From Paracoccaceae bacterium (GTDB lineage: Bacteria; Pseudomonadota; Alphaproteobacteria; Rhodobacterales; Rhodobacteraceae), in NCBI GenBank assembly GCA_002708925.1, contig PAPN01000019.1, positions 1 through 32,196 on the forward strand: DNA of 32,196 bases. The letters are read 5' to 3'. Made by a program: the position numbers and the translations under genes. Positions 24,310-32,196 of the stretch are shown here, in pieces. Every line of letters starts with the position of its first letter. Position 1 is the first letter of the stretch. The notes beneath the pieces are model-generated. The model had not been told where the DNA came from. It did not search any database and saw only the letters and a list, made by a program, of their open reading frames with translations.

Positions 24310-25125
24310 GGTTCTGTCGCAAACTTTACCGAGTGTCGGCATAGCCTGATCTGCGGACAGAATTATGCTGCGAGCTCCGCGAAGGTCTGGAATGCGGTTG
24401 CGCCGTTGGCCGCGATTTGGCCTTTGCGGATCATGTGGGCGGTCTCGATCCCGGCGAGGGTGGCGGCCGCCGAATGGAAAGCCTTGAAGCCCATCATCGG
24501 TCGGGTGATCCGCTTGATGAAGCGGTGGTCTTGTTCCAGTATGTTGTAGAGATATTTGACCTGCCGCACCGTGATGGTGCGCCCGTTGCCAGTGAACTTC
24601 AGGATCACGTTCACCGCCTGCAGGCCGGCTAGGTTGGCACCGCTCTTATCGATCACAATCCGGTCCGGCACGCCGTTGGTGCCGATCGCTCGCTTGAAGA
24701 AGCGCCGGGCAGCGGACAGATCTCGGCGATTGGAAAGCAGGAAATCAAGCGTTTGGCCGTCGCGATCCACGGCCCTGTAAAGATAGGTCCATTTTCCCTT
24801 CACCCTGATGTAGGTCTCGTCCATCCGCCAGGATGTGGCGGTCGGCCGCTTCCTCGCTTGCGCCCGGGCGGCGATCAGCGGCGCAAACTTTACCACCCAA
24901 CGGTTCAGCGTGGCATGGTCGACCTTCACCCCGCGCTCCGCAATGATCTCCTCCAAGTCACGGTAGGAGACGGCGTAGCGGAGGTAGAAGAAAACCGCGT
25001 GAAGGATCACGGACTTCGGATAATGCATGCCCTTGAACTCGATCACGCCAACCGCCCTTTGCCAACTCCCTGACAACGCGGACATATCACGTGCGCAAAG
25101 AAAGTCGAAAGTTTGCGACAGTACC
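24310..25125 (-). mobile_element. IS6-family element
   Basis: The terminal inverted repeats are GGTTCTGTCGCAAACTTT (from 24310) and, in reverse complement, GGTACTGTCGCAAACTTT (ending at 25125), giving an 816-bp element with one transposase. The flanking 8-mers atgatttg and atcgagaa differ. The left neighbour is an IS3 orfA and the right neighbour a Tn3-family tnpA, so the element marks a rearrangement joint, as commonly left by IS26-type transposition. Confidence 0.92.
24363..25085 (-). CDS. IS6-family transposase
   Basis: From the ATG at 25085 (SALSGSWQRAVGVIEFKGMH) the protein is 240 residues, normal for the family. The upstream extension of the open frame reads into the terminal repeat and was not used. 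The core shows WRMDETYIRVKGKW (first Asp), DRIVIDKSGAN (second Asp) and NILEQDHRFIKR (Glu). IS6 enzymes make cointegrates by replicative transposition, which fits the mismatched flanks. The gene looks intact and the element may still be active. Confidence 0.93.
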   Translation of the reverse strand: MSALSGSWQRAVGVIEFKGMHYPKSVILHAVFFYLRYAVSYRDLEEIIAERGVKVDHATLNRWVVKFAPLIAARAQARKRPTATSWRMDETYIRVKGKWTYLYRAVDRDGQTLDFLLSNRRDLSAARRFFKRAIGTNGVPDRIVIDKSGANLAGLQAVNVILKFTGNGRTITVRQVKYLYNILEQDHRFIKRITRPMMGFKAFHSAAATLAGIETAHMIRKGQIAANGATAFQTFAELAA

Positions 25126-25899
25126 ATCGAGAACGGTGTCCTGCGCGTGGAGCGCCTCAAGGCCGATGTCCCGGAGGAAGCCGGCGACCTCGTCCTTGAT
25201 CTTTATCGCCGCCTGCCGGAGGCGCGCATCACCGATATCCTTGTGGAGGTGGACGAGGATATAGGCTTCACCGACGCCTTCACGCATCTGCGTACGGGCG
25301 CCCCCTGCCGGGATCGGATTGGGCTTCTGAACGTGATCCTTGCCGAGGGGCTGAATCTCGGGCTCAGCAAGATGGCAAATGCGACCAGTTCCCATGATTT
25401 TTTCCAACTCTCACGCCTGTCACGCTGGCATGTGGAAAGTGAGGCTCTGGATCATGCCCTCGAAAGGGTGATCGAGGAGCAAGCGCAGCTTCCCATGGCG
25501 AAATACTGGGGAACCGGTCGAACGGCATCGAGCGATGGGCAGTTCTTCCCGACGACCCGACAGGGCGAGGCGATGAATCTCATCAGCGCCAAATACGGGA
25601 GCGAACCCGGCCTGAAAGCCTATACCCACGTCTCCGATCAGTTCGGCCCGTTCGCCACCCAGGTCATCCCTGCCACGGTGAACGAAGCCCCATATATCCT
25701 GGATGGGCTCCTGCTGAACGAGGCCGGCAAAAAGGTCAGGGAACAATACGCCGATACGGGCGGGTTTACGGATCTCGTCTTTGCCACAACGTCGCTACTG
25801 GGATATCTGTTCCGCCCACGCATACGGGATCTCACGTCCAAGAAGCTGCATGTGTTCGATCGGAAAGCTGTTCCCAAAGATCTGAACGGGCTGACCGGT
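25126..25899 (+). pseudogene. tnpA: Tn3-family transposase TnpA, internal fragment
   Basis: The frame carries the catalytic part of a Tn3-type TnpA: ITDILVEVDEDIGFTDAFTH, then RTGAPCRDRIGLLNVILAEG, the catalytic-Asp motif TASSDGQFF, NLISAKYGSEPGLKAYTHVS and YADTGGFTDLVFA. About 258 codons remain of a protein that normally has about 1000. The left side is cut by the IS6 element and the right side by the tni transposon at 25900 (after KDLNGLTG). No res or resolvase gene is visible. Confidence 0.9.
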
Positions 25900-26018
25900 T
25901 GTCGCGTAGCCCTTAATTGTGAGATGAGAAATCCAACGAAATCAACGGCCTTGCTTTGCCCTTAAATATGATATTTTGCCTTTAAATCCGATATTTTTGC
26001 CCTTAAACCTGAGACAGG
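25900..26018 (+). repeat. Left end repeats of tni copy 2
   Basis: This is the same four-site left end as in copy 1: sites at 25909-25928, 25958-25977, 25978-25997 and 25999-26018. Confidence 0.75.
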
Positions 26019-26030
26019 GTTCGCAGCTTC

Positions 26031-27680
26031 GTGTGGCAAATATTGATGGATGATGATCGCGAAGACTTCGTTGCCGCTGGTGCTGAGGAGGCGCGCAGGG
26101 CGGCCGTTCTGCGTCCGCTTGTTCAGGCATATCTCAAAGGAACTGGCAGTCTGGAAAGTGGCATCAATGACGCCGTTTGGGAGCTTGGTGTCAGCAGGGC
26201 GACTGTCTGGCGCTGGATAAAGCGTCTGGCCGAAGAGGGTGGGCGCACCAGCGCGCTGGCTTCTCGGAAACGGGGCCGCCCGACTGGTACAACCTTGATA
26301 TCCGGCAAGGTGGAAGCGGTGATCGAAGAACATCTTCGCCGTTATTTCTTACGGCGGGAACGCCCAAGCCTGTCGCGCATCGTGACAGAAATCCGAAGCG
26401 CGTGCTGGCAGCAGGGCTTGCAACCGCCGACACGTCGGACGGTTCAGCGCAGGCTGGATGCAATGGATGCCCGTGAAATTGCCAAGGCACGCGAAGGCGC
26501 AAAGGCGGCCCGCCAGAAATTTGCGCCGGTCGTAGGCGACAACAAGGCAAACCGGCCACTGGAGGTCGTGCAAATCGACCATACGCCTGCGGACATCATT
26601 CTCGTCGACAGTTTTGAACGCAAACCAATTGGGCGGCCTTGGGTCACGCTGGCGATCGACGTCGCAACGCGGATGGTGACCGGATATTACACCTCTCTCG
26701 AGGCACCTTCGCGTCTGTCGGTGGCGCTTTGCCTGACACAGGCTGTGGCCCCCAAGGCGGAACTTCTGGCGGAATTGGTGCGCAATGTTCCTTGGCCCGC
26801 GCAGGGTAAACCGCATAGCATCCACGTCGATAACGGGCGCGATTTCCGGTCGCATGCCTTTCGGTCGGCATGTGCAGAATGGGGGATCGATCTGGTCTAT
26901 CGGCCGCCAGGCAGTCCTCATTTCGGAGGGCACATCGAACGATTGATCGGCACGATGATGGGGGCCGTGCACCTGTTGCCTGGAACAACGCAATCCTCGG
27001 TCGTGGCCAAGGGCGACTATGACGCCGAGGGCATGGCCACGATGACCTTAAGCGACTTCGATCGCTGGTTTGCTCTGGAAATCTGCCGCTACAACAACAG
27101 CATTCATTCAAGTCTTGGCTGCACGCCCGTTGCCAAATGGGAGGCGCTCTCAGAGCAAATGATGGGCGATATCCCCTTCGAGATTGAAGCCTTTCGGGTG
27201 AGCTTTCTGCCAAGTGAACTGCGCAAGGTCAGGCGTGACGGCATCCATCTGTTCCAGATACGGTACTGGTCCGATGCGCTTGCAGGCCACATCGGGCGCG
27301 GGGATGGAAAGGTGGTCGTCCGCTACGACCCTCGCGACCTCTCGGTGATCTGGGTCGAACTGGATAATGACCGATACGTCGAAGCTCGGTACCGAAACCT
27401 GGAAATTCCGCCTGTGTCGCTCTGGGAATATCGCGAAGCCATGAGGAATGCCCGTGCCCTTGGCAAGTCCGGGTCCAATGAGCTGGTCCTGGCTGAGCTG
27501 ATCCGACAGCAACGCCAAATCGAGTCTGAAAGCCGGAGCCTGACGAGGGCCGAACGCCGATCCCGTGAAAGAAAAGGGACATTGGAGGGCGCCAACTCGG
27601 CCGTCTCAACAACCGAAGGGCTGCGCGCGATCGATACGGGTGATACATCGCGCCCATTGTTCAAGGTGGAGAGATGGTGA
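26031..27680 (+). CDS. tniA: TniA transposase, copy 2
   Basis: Identical in protein sequence to the copy at 222-1871, with the same GTG start and the DDE residues D183, D267 and E303. The exact identity of two full-length copies points to a very recent duplication, or to gene conversion between them. Confidence 0.93.
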   Translation: MWQILMDDDREDFVAAGAEEARRAAVLRPLVQAYLKGTGSLESGINDAVWELGVSRATVWRWIKRLAEEGGRTSALASRKRGRPTGTTLISGKVEAVIEEHLRRYFLRRERPSLSRIVTEIRSACWQQGLQPPTRRTVQRRLDAMDAREIAKAREGAKAARQKFAPVVGDNKANRPLEVVQIDHTPADIILVDSFERKPIGRPWVTLAIDVATRMVTGYYTSLEAPSRLSVALCLTQAVAPKAELLAELVRNVPWPAQGKPHSIHVDNGRDFRSHAFRSACAEWGIDLVYRPPGSPHFGGHIERLIGTMMGAVHLLPGTTQSSVVAKGDYDAEGMATMTLSDFDRWFALEICRYNNSIHSSLGCTPVAKWEALSEQMMGDIPFEIEAFRVSFLPSELRKVRRDGIHLFQIRYWSDALAGHIGRGDGKVVVRYDPRDLSVIWVELDNDRYVEARYRNLEIPPVSLWEYREAMRNARALGKSGSNELVLAELIRQQRQIESESRSLTRAERRSRERKGTLEGANSAVSTTEGLRAIDTGDTSRPLFKVERW

Positions 27681-27681
27681 A

Positions 27682-28563
27682 TTGAGGGCAGGAAAAACAG
27701 AGGAAGACGGTCGGATCACCCTCATTCAATCGGATATCTGGATTGGCTTTCCGCGGGCCGAACAAGTTCTGGACCGTTTGCAGTGTATGATCGAAGCGCC
27801 AAGGCAAACCCGTATGCCTGGCCTTCTTGTGCATGGCGCGTCCGGGATCGGAAAGACGATGATCGCCCGCAATCTTTCGCGCAGATATGCACCGGAATAT
27901 GACCCAGCATCGGGAATTACGCGAACGCCGCTGTTACTGTTACAAGCACCACCAGCTCCCGACGAACGACGGTTCTATCTGCACATCCTGGCGACCGTCG
28001 GGGCACCGGCCACGGCACTGAGCGCGCGCGCTCAAAATGTGGCCTCCCTCGAAGTCCGTGTCGTCGCGCTCTTGCGCGACCTTGGCCTGCGGATGATCAT
28101 GATCGACGAAGTCCACAACCTCTTGGCCGGGACCCACCGCGAACAGCGCCGCTTTCTCAATGTTCTGCGGTATCTCAGCAATGAACTCGAAGTGTCGCTG
28201 GTCTGCCTGGGGGTCAGCGAGGCCGTCGATGCCATCCGTGGTGATATCCAGCTTGCCAGGCGGCTGGACGAACATCACCTTCCAAACTGGCGCGACGACG
28301 CCGAGTTCTCGGACATGATCCAGACACTCATCGCGGCAATGCCCCTCGAGAAGAAATCCAATCTGAAGGTCAAGTCACTAAAGCAGATACTTGCGCTGAC
28401 CGGCGGGGTGACCTCGCGCATCTTCGCCCTGATCAAGGATCTTTCCATCGACGCCATTGTCACAGGTGATGAATGCATCACCGATGACGCAATCGCAAAA
28501 TGGACGCCGGTTTGGTCGCGCCATGCGAACCCCCATCGGCGGCTCGAGAAGTCCGGGGTGTGA
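27682..28563 (+). CDS. tniB: TniB ATPase, copy 2
   Basis: Identical to the copy at 1873-2754. The TTG start at 27682 is chosen for the same reasons: a GGAG site about 10 bp upstream, and placement directly after the tniA stop. Walker A GASGIGKT and Walker B MIMIDE are intact. Confidence 0.88.
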   Translation: MRAGKTEEDGRITLIQSDIWIGFPRAEQVLDRLQCMIEAPRQTRMPGLLVHGASGIGKTMIARNLSRRYAPEYDPASGITRTPLLLLQAPPAPDERRFYLHILATVGAPATALSARAQNVASLEVRVVALLRDLGLRMIMIDEVHNLLAGTHREQRRFLNVLRYLSNELEVSLVCLGVSEAVDAIRGDIQLARRLDEHHLPNWRDDAEFSDMIQTLIAAMPLEKKSNLKVKSLKQILALTGGVTSRIFALIKDLSIDAIVTGDECITDDAIAKWTPVWSRHANPHRRLEKSGV

Positions 28564-29351
28564 AGCCGCACCCGCTGCCCAAGACTGTCGCGCCGCTGCC
28601 CGACGAGTTGTTGTCAGGTTGGTTGTCTAGGCTGGCGGCGGCCAACTACTGTGATGATGCGGAACTACTGGCTCATCTCAGAATCGATACCGCGCATGGC
28701 ACCGCCTTGAACTTCAACGTCGACGCGGCTGCGGCGGCGAAGATTGCCAACGCCGCACGGATTGACCCAGATGTTGTGCGATCTTTGACCTTCCCAGCAA
28801 TGACGACACGAGAAGCCTCGCTGACGGCCCAGATACCATTCCAGCATTGCCTGCAATGTTCCAGAGAGGGCCTTTCGCTCAAGCATTGGAGGCGAGCCTG
28901 GGCATTCGACTGCCAGGTTTGTGGGACGAGACTTGTGCCGACGCTCGGCAAGGCCAGTGGCGAACAGATGCCCGAAAAGCTGATAAATCGTGCGCGCAAC
29001 GGCGCCGCGCGGCTTGAATACGCCGCGCGATTACGCAGCTCCAAGCAATTTCGGCGCGCAATGCGCGCGGTCACCTTTGCCATATCATTAAAGGCCTTCC
29101 GCGGAGATCCGTTATACGCTCTTCAGGGCCACAGGCTGGAAGTAAGGCTGTTTGGCCTTGCTGCAATTGATGCAGCCCAATCCCGTCCACTGGTCAAAGC
29201 GGCCATCTCAAGCTCCGGCATCGACGACTATGCAAGGGTTGCTCTATTGCGCGCCTTCGATAAGGAGCCACGTCTGCTTGCCGCGGTTGTTTACATCGCC
29301 CGGCAGCGCGCGAAAAGCATAGGCGCGATGGCAGTGGAATCTCATAATTAA
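28560..29351 (+). CDS. tniQ: TniQ adaptor, copy 2
   Basis: Identical to the copy at 2751-3542, with the GTG start overlapping the tniB stop. The two CxxC pairs and HWRRAW motif are intact, and the stop codon again lies in the inner right-end repeat. Confidence 0.88.
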   Translation: MKPHPLPKTVAPLPDELLSGWLSRLAAANYCDDAELLAHLRIDTAHGTALNFNVDAAAAAKIANAARIDPDVVRSLTFPAMTTREASLTAQIPFQHCLQCSREGLSLKHWRRAWAFDCQVCGTRLVPTLGKASGEQMPEKLINRARNGAARLEYAARLRSSKQFRRAMRAVTFAISLKAFRGDPLYALQGHRLEVRLFGLAAIDAAQSRPLVKAAISSSGIDDYARVALLRAFDKEPRLLAAVVYIARQRAKSIGAMAVESHN

Positions 29352-29405
29352 GGGCAAAAAATATCCCCGAACGCGTCGTGTCTCAGATTTAAGGGCAACG
29401 CGACA
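29340..29405 (-). repeat. Right end repeats of tni copy 2
   Basis: This is the same two-site right end as in copy 1: inverted sites at 29340-29355 and 29381-29396, then the tip CGCGACA. Confidence 0.75.
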
Positions 29406-29583
29406 CTTGTTCTTCACATAGTAACAGAGGGCAGGCTTGGAAACATCGAGCAGGTCGGCCAATTTGCCAATTGACGTTTCCGAATACCTCTTGGTGGTGA
29501 ACTCGTGCGCGGCCGTATCCAGCAACACCCAGCGCTTCAGCTTCTGCTGATGCTCGGCATCCTTGGCCTTGCGGGCGAATTGA
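29406..29583 (-). pseudogene. TetR-family regulator, N-terminal fragment cut by tni copy 2
   Basis: On the minus strand the frame reads KLKRWVLLDTAAHEFTTKRY then SETSIGKLADLLDVSKPALCYY, the DNA-binding domain of a TetR repressor with its helix-turn-helix. After VKNK the transposon end begins (29405) and the frame runs into transposon sequence. About 55 host-derived residues remain and the ligand-binding domain is lost. The first start codon in frame is GTG at 29528, which would clip the first helix. The true start may lie in the frame overlapping the upstream dehydrogenase gene, which ends at 29584. In this position it probably controlled the alcohol and aldehyde dehydrogenases upstream. Confidence 0.85.
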
Positions 29584-31194
29584 TCAGGTTGCGGCTGCGT
29601 CCTCCTTAATCATGTCGGCGGCTTTTTCACCGATCATGATACAGGTGGCATTGGTGTTGCCGTTGATGATCTCGGGCATGATTGAGGCATCAGCGACACG
29701 CACATTGGCCAGTCCCTTGACCTTGAGCCGCGCATCGACCACGGCCATGTCGTCGCGGCCCATCTTGCAGGTGCCGACCGGGTGATACGCATGGTTGACC
29801 TCGGCGCGCAGGTAGTCGTCGATCTCGGCATCGGTATTGAGATAACGCTTTGGGTAAAGCGGCTTGGCGATCATATCCTTCAGCGGTGAGCCGTGCAGGA
29901 TGTCCTGCGTCACCTTGAAGGCATTGCGCATGTCCTTCAGGTCATCGGCGTGATCCAGCAGGTTCAGGTCGATATTGGGCTCGGACCCCGGGTTGGCGTT
30001 CTTGAGCGTCAAACGCCCCCGGCTGCGCGGGTGACCGATATTGACAATCATGGTAAAGCCCCACTTGATCATCGACATGTAGTCATGGGCATGGTTGCGA
30101 TAGGGCAACGGCACCATGTGAAGTTGGAAATCCGGGTTGTTCTTACCCGGCTCGGACCGCAGGAAGCCACCCGCCGCTGTGGGCGGATTGGCGAGCCAAC
30201 CTTTGCGCCTGGTGAAATACTGGTAGAAGGCACCAAGGTTCTTGAGCGTGCCCAGTGGGCCAAGGGAAATTCCGGTGCGTTTCTTAGATTTGAACACGAA
30301 CATCACGTCCGGGTGGTCATGCAGGTTTTCGCCCACGCCGGGCAATTCATGCTGCACCTTGATGCCATGTTTCTCCAACTCGGCCCGGGGTCCGATGCCC
30401 GAGAGCATCAGGACTTGCGGCGAGCCGAAGGCCCCGCCGCTGACGATGACCTCCTTGTTCACCCCGACCCGCTTGGTTTCGCCGCCCTGGTCGTATTCGA
30501 CGGCCACCGCGCGCCCGTCTTCCATGACGATCCGGCGCACCGTGGCCTTAACCTGGATATCCAAGTTCTTGCGGTCCGTGATCGGGTCGAGATAGCAGAA
30601 CTTGACCGAGGCGCGTTCGCCGTTCTTGGTGGTGAACTGGTAGATGCCCAGCCCTTCGCGATTGGCGCCGTTAAAATCCGGGGTCTTGGGGTATTCCAGC
30701 TTCTCGCCCGAGGAGAGGAAGGCGTTGTAGAAATCAAACGAGGCATCGCCGTTGCTGACATGCAAGGGACCGCTGTCGCCGTGATAGTCATCCGCACCGC
30801 GTTCGTTGTTTTCGGCCTTTCGGAAATAGGGCAGCACCTCGTCATAGCTCCAGCCTTCGTTGCCGAGTTCGGACCAGCGGTCATAGTCACCGGATTCGCC
30901 ACGGATATAGACCATGCCGTTCATGCCGGACGAACCGCCCAGCATCTTGCCGCGCGGGTTATAAAGCGCACGGTTGTTAAGATTTTTCTGCGGCGTGGTG
31001 TTGAAGCGCCAGTTCAGCTTGTTGATTTTGTAGTTCTGGATCAGCCCGGCGAACATGCCGGGAATCGAAACGAATTTCGAGTTACCCGGACCCCCTGCCT
31101 CGAGAAGCGTGACGGTAGTGTTCGGATCCTCGGATAGCCGCGCGGCAACCACTCCTCCCGAAGATCCTCCACCAATGACTACATAATCTGCCAT
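29584..31194 (-). CDS. GMC-family alcohol dehydrogenase
   Basis: This FAD flavoenzyme oxidises an alcohol to an aldehyde. From the ATG at 31194 the protein is 536 residues (ADYVVIGGGSSGGVVAARLS), with the FAD-binding GGGSSG near residues 8-13. GMC signature 1 (GKMLGGSSGMNGMVYIRG) and signature 2 (GAFGSPQVLMLSGIG) are present, as is the C-terminal pair His (NHAYHPVGTCKMG) and Asn (GNTNATCIMIGEKAADM). GGGAGAG lies 6 bp before that ATG, so it is preferred to the GTG at 31215. It resembles AlkJ- or PEG-dehydrogenase-type enzymes as well as choline dehydrogenase. No betaine genes are visible, and the substrate is undecided. It is paired with an aldehyde dehydrogenase 35 bp upstream. Confidence 0.92.
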   Translation of the reverse strand: MADYVVIGGGSSGGVVAARLSEDPNTTVTLLEAGGPGNSKFVSIPGMFAGLIQNYKINKLNWRFNTTPQKNLNNRALYNPRGKMLGGSSGMNGMVYIRGESGDYDRWSELGNEGWSYDEVLPYFRKAENNERGADDYHGDSGPLHVSNGDASFDFYNAFLSSGEKLEYPKTPDFNGANREGLGIYQFTTKNGERASVKFCYLDPITDRKNLDIQVKATVRRIVMEDGRAVAVEYDQGGETKRVGVNKEVIVSGGAFGSPQVLMLSGIGPRAELEKHGIKVQHELPGVGENLHDHPDVMFVFKSKKRTGISLGPLGTLKNLGAFYQYFTRRKGWLANPPTAAGGFLRSEPGKNNPDFQLHMVPLPYRNHAHDYMSMIKWGFTMIVNIGHPRSRGRLTLKNANPGSEPNIDLNLLDHADDLKDMRNAFKVTQDILHGSPLKDMIAKPLYPKRYLNTDAEIDDYLRAEVNHAYHPVGTCKMGRDDMAVVDARLKVKGLANVRVADASIMPEIINGNTNATCIMIGEKAADMIKEDAAAT

Positions 31195-31229
31195 TGTTAC
31201 TCTCCCTGTTACCATTTTTTGTGTCTGTG

Positions 31230-32196
31230 TCAGACGATTTTCTTCATGACCGCCAAGAGCGTGTCGGTGAGCCTGCTGTAGGGCGGATTCAGAAGGTTTG
31301 CCGAGTTCAGCCGCGCCTGCCGGAAGACCGGCTTGTGGGCGCTGAAACTGTCAAACCCAGCCTTGCCGGTATGGGTGCCCATGCCGCTGGCCCCAATGCC
31401 GCCGAAGGGCAACTTTTCCTGGAACACGTGGAACAGGGTTTCGTTGACGCACATCCCCCCGGCCCAGGTGTTTTGCAGCATGTGTTTTTCACGGGCGCGG
31501 TCATGGCCAAACCAATAGAGCGCCAACGGACGGTCATGGCTGTTGATATAGCCCGTGACCTCATCCAGGCTGTCATAGGTCTTGATCGACAGAACCGGGC
31601 CGAACACTTCCTCCTGCATCACTGCCATGTCGTCGCTGGGGTTGATCACTATATTCAGCGGCAGAATCCGGTTGTTGGTATTGCCCTCGCCACCATCGGG
31701 GTTGACCGTCACCACCTTTGCCCCCTTGTCACGGGCATCGGTGACCAGATTGCGCAGCCGGTCGTAATGGCGGTCCGAAACGATCGTGGTGTAGTCTACG
31801 TTGCCATCGAGGTTGGGAAAGAACTTGGTAAAGCCCTTCTTCATATCCCCGACGAACCCATCAAGCTTTTCGGTGGGCACAAAGACGTAGTCCACTCCGA
31901 TACAGGTCTGGCCACAGTTCAGCACCTTGCCGCGCAGGATCGAGCTGACCGCCTTGGCCGGATTATAGGAATGGTCGATGATCGCGGGGCTCTTGCCCCC
32001 CAGTTCCAGCGTGACAGGCGTCAGGTTGGGTGCCGCGGCCTGGGCGATCTTGCGCCCCACGGCGGTGGACCCCGTAAAGATCAGGTGGTCAAAAGGCAGT
32101 TCGGCAAAGGCATTGCCCAGCTCGGCCCCGCCGGTGACGACGGCCAACAGGTCCTCGTCAAAATTGTCGGAAACGAGATTGCCCAGAAGTTCGGTT
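31230..32196 (-). CDS. Aldehyde dehydrogenase (coniferyl-aldehyde-dehydrogenase-like), partial
   Basis: It converts an aldehyde to an acid with NAD(P)+. The gene enters from the right edge of the window, so its start is outside. The readable 322 residues hold FTGSTAVGRKI (cofactor fold), LELGGKSPAIID (catalytic Glu), LNCGQTCIGVDYVFVP (catalytic Cys) and the tail LPFGGIGASGMGTHTGKAGF, which is typical of the class-3/coniferyl aldehyde dehydrogenase group with a C-terminal membrane-proximal end. It is followed by the GMC dehydrogenase on the same strand, so the pair likely works as alcohol to aldehyde to acid. Confidence 0.92.
   Translation of the reverse strand, partial: TELLGNLVSDNFDEDLLAVVTGGAELGNAFAELPFDHLIFTGSTAVGRKIAQAAAPNLTPVTLELGGKSPAIIDHSYNPAKAVSSILRGKVLNCGQTCIGVDYVFVPTEKLDGFVGDMKKGFTKFFPNLDGNVDYTTIVSDRHYDRLRNLVTDARDKGAKVVTVNPDGGEGNTNNRILPLNIVINPSDDMAVMQEEVFGPVLSIKTYDSLDEVTGYINSHDRPLALYWFGHDRAREKHMLQNTWAGGMCVNETLFHVFQEKLPFGGIGASGMGTHTGKAGFDSFSAHKPVFRQARLNSANLLNPPYSRLTDTLLAVMKKIV

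Larger units (their letters stand above)
25900..29405 (+). mobile_element. Tn5053/Tn7-like tniABQ transposon, copy 2
   Basis: This is a 3506-bp direct repeat of copy 1 (91-3596) with the same three genes. All encoded proteins are identical, and reading the two copies in parallel showed no base change. The flanking 5-mers are ccggt (25895-25899) and cttgt (29406-29410). They match neither each other nor the flanks of copy 1. The left junction cuts Tn3 tnpA and the right junction a tetR gene. Confidence 0.93.

Noticed and set aside
25027..25125. 5' extension of the Tn3 TnpA frame into IS6
   Set aside because: The frame continues by chance into the IS6 end, and the TnpA-like sequence begins only at 25126.
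29893..31137. 414-codon plus-strand open frame
   Set aside because: Antisense shadow of the GMC dehydrogenase.

Overview
This window looks like an accessory region, plasmid or genomic island, of an alphaproteobacterium of the Rhodobacteraceae (Roseobacter-type). The lineage is inferred from protein style (TAXI-TRAP transporter, IS3/IS6/IS110/Tn3 remnants, GMC alcohol dehydrogenase plus aldehyde dehydrogenase) and not from a marker gene. No rRNA, tRNA, CRISPR array or replication gene was seen.

Layout. (1) 1-90: tail of an IS110-type transposase. (2) 91-3596: a compact Tn5053/Tn7-like transposon carrying only tniA-tniB-tniQ, with multi-site ends. (3) 3597-7690: decayed genes (a deleted aldehyde dehydrogenase, a ThDP-enzyme remnant joined to a hydroxyacid-dehydrogenase remnant) around an intact nadC. 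(4) 7887-19476: a phthalate-type catabolic cluster: MarR regulator, TAXI-TRAP transporter (binding protein and fused permease), Rieske oxygenase, an FMN oxidase broken by two amber codons, then a co-directional group of phthalate-dioxygenase-type reductase, dihydrodiol dehydrogenase, 4,5-dihydroxyphthalate decarboxylase, a small unrecognised protein and an EamA transporter. (5) 19560-25899: an IS graveyard (at least five IS3 remnants, one IS6 element, a Tn3 transposase fragment) surrounding a two-domain universal stress protein gene. (6) 25900-29405: a second, apparently identical copy of the tni transposon in direct orientation. (7) 29406-32196, minus strand: a TetR gene cut by the transposon, an intact GMC alcohol dehydrogenase and a partial aldehyde dehydrogenase.

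How the genes fit together. The cluster can be read as uptake of an aromatic dicarboxylate by the TRAP system, 4,5-dihydroxylation by the oxygenase and reductase, rearomatisation by the dehydrogenase and decarboxylation to protocatechuate. Ring-cleavage genes are not in the window. The nadC (quinolinate phosphoribosyltransferase) resembles the role of OphE in Burkholderia cepacia, where phthalate competes with quinolinate.

The strongest unlisted signal is a 14-bp operator of the form TAG-N4-CTA. It lies in front of four transcription units (TRAP, oxygenase, reductase operon, usp), each time with the -10 hexamer starting at operator base 11. It defines a candidate regulon, probably of the MarR protein encoded in the cluster. 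The direct tni copies make the 25.8-kb unit a candidate composite or excisable catabolic module. All four outer and inner junctions cut different genes, and no junction shows a matching target duplication.
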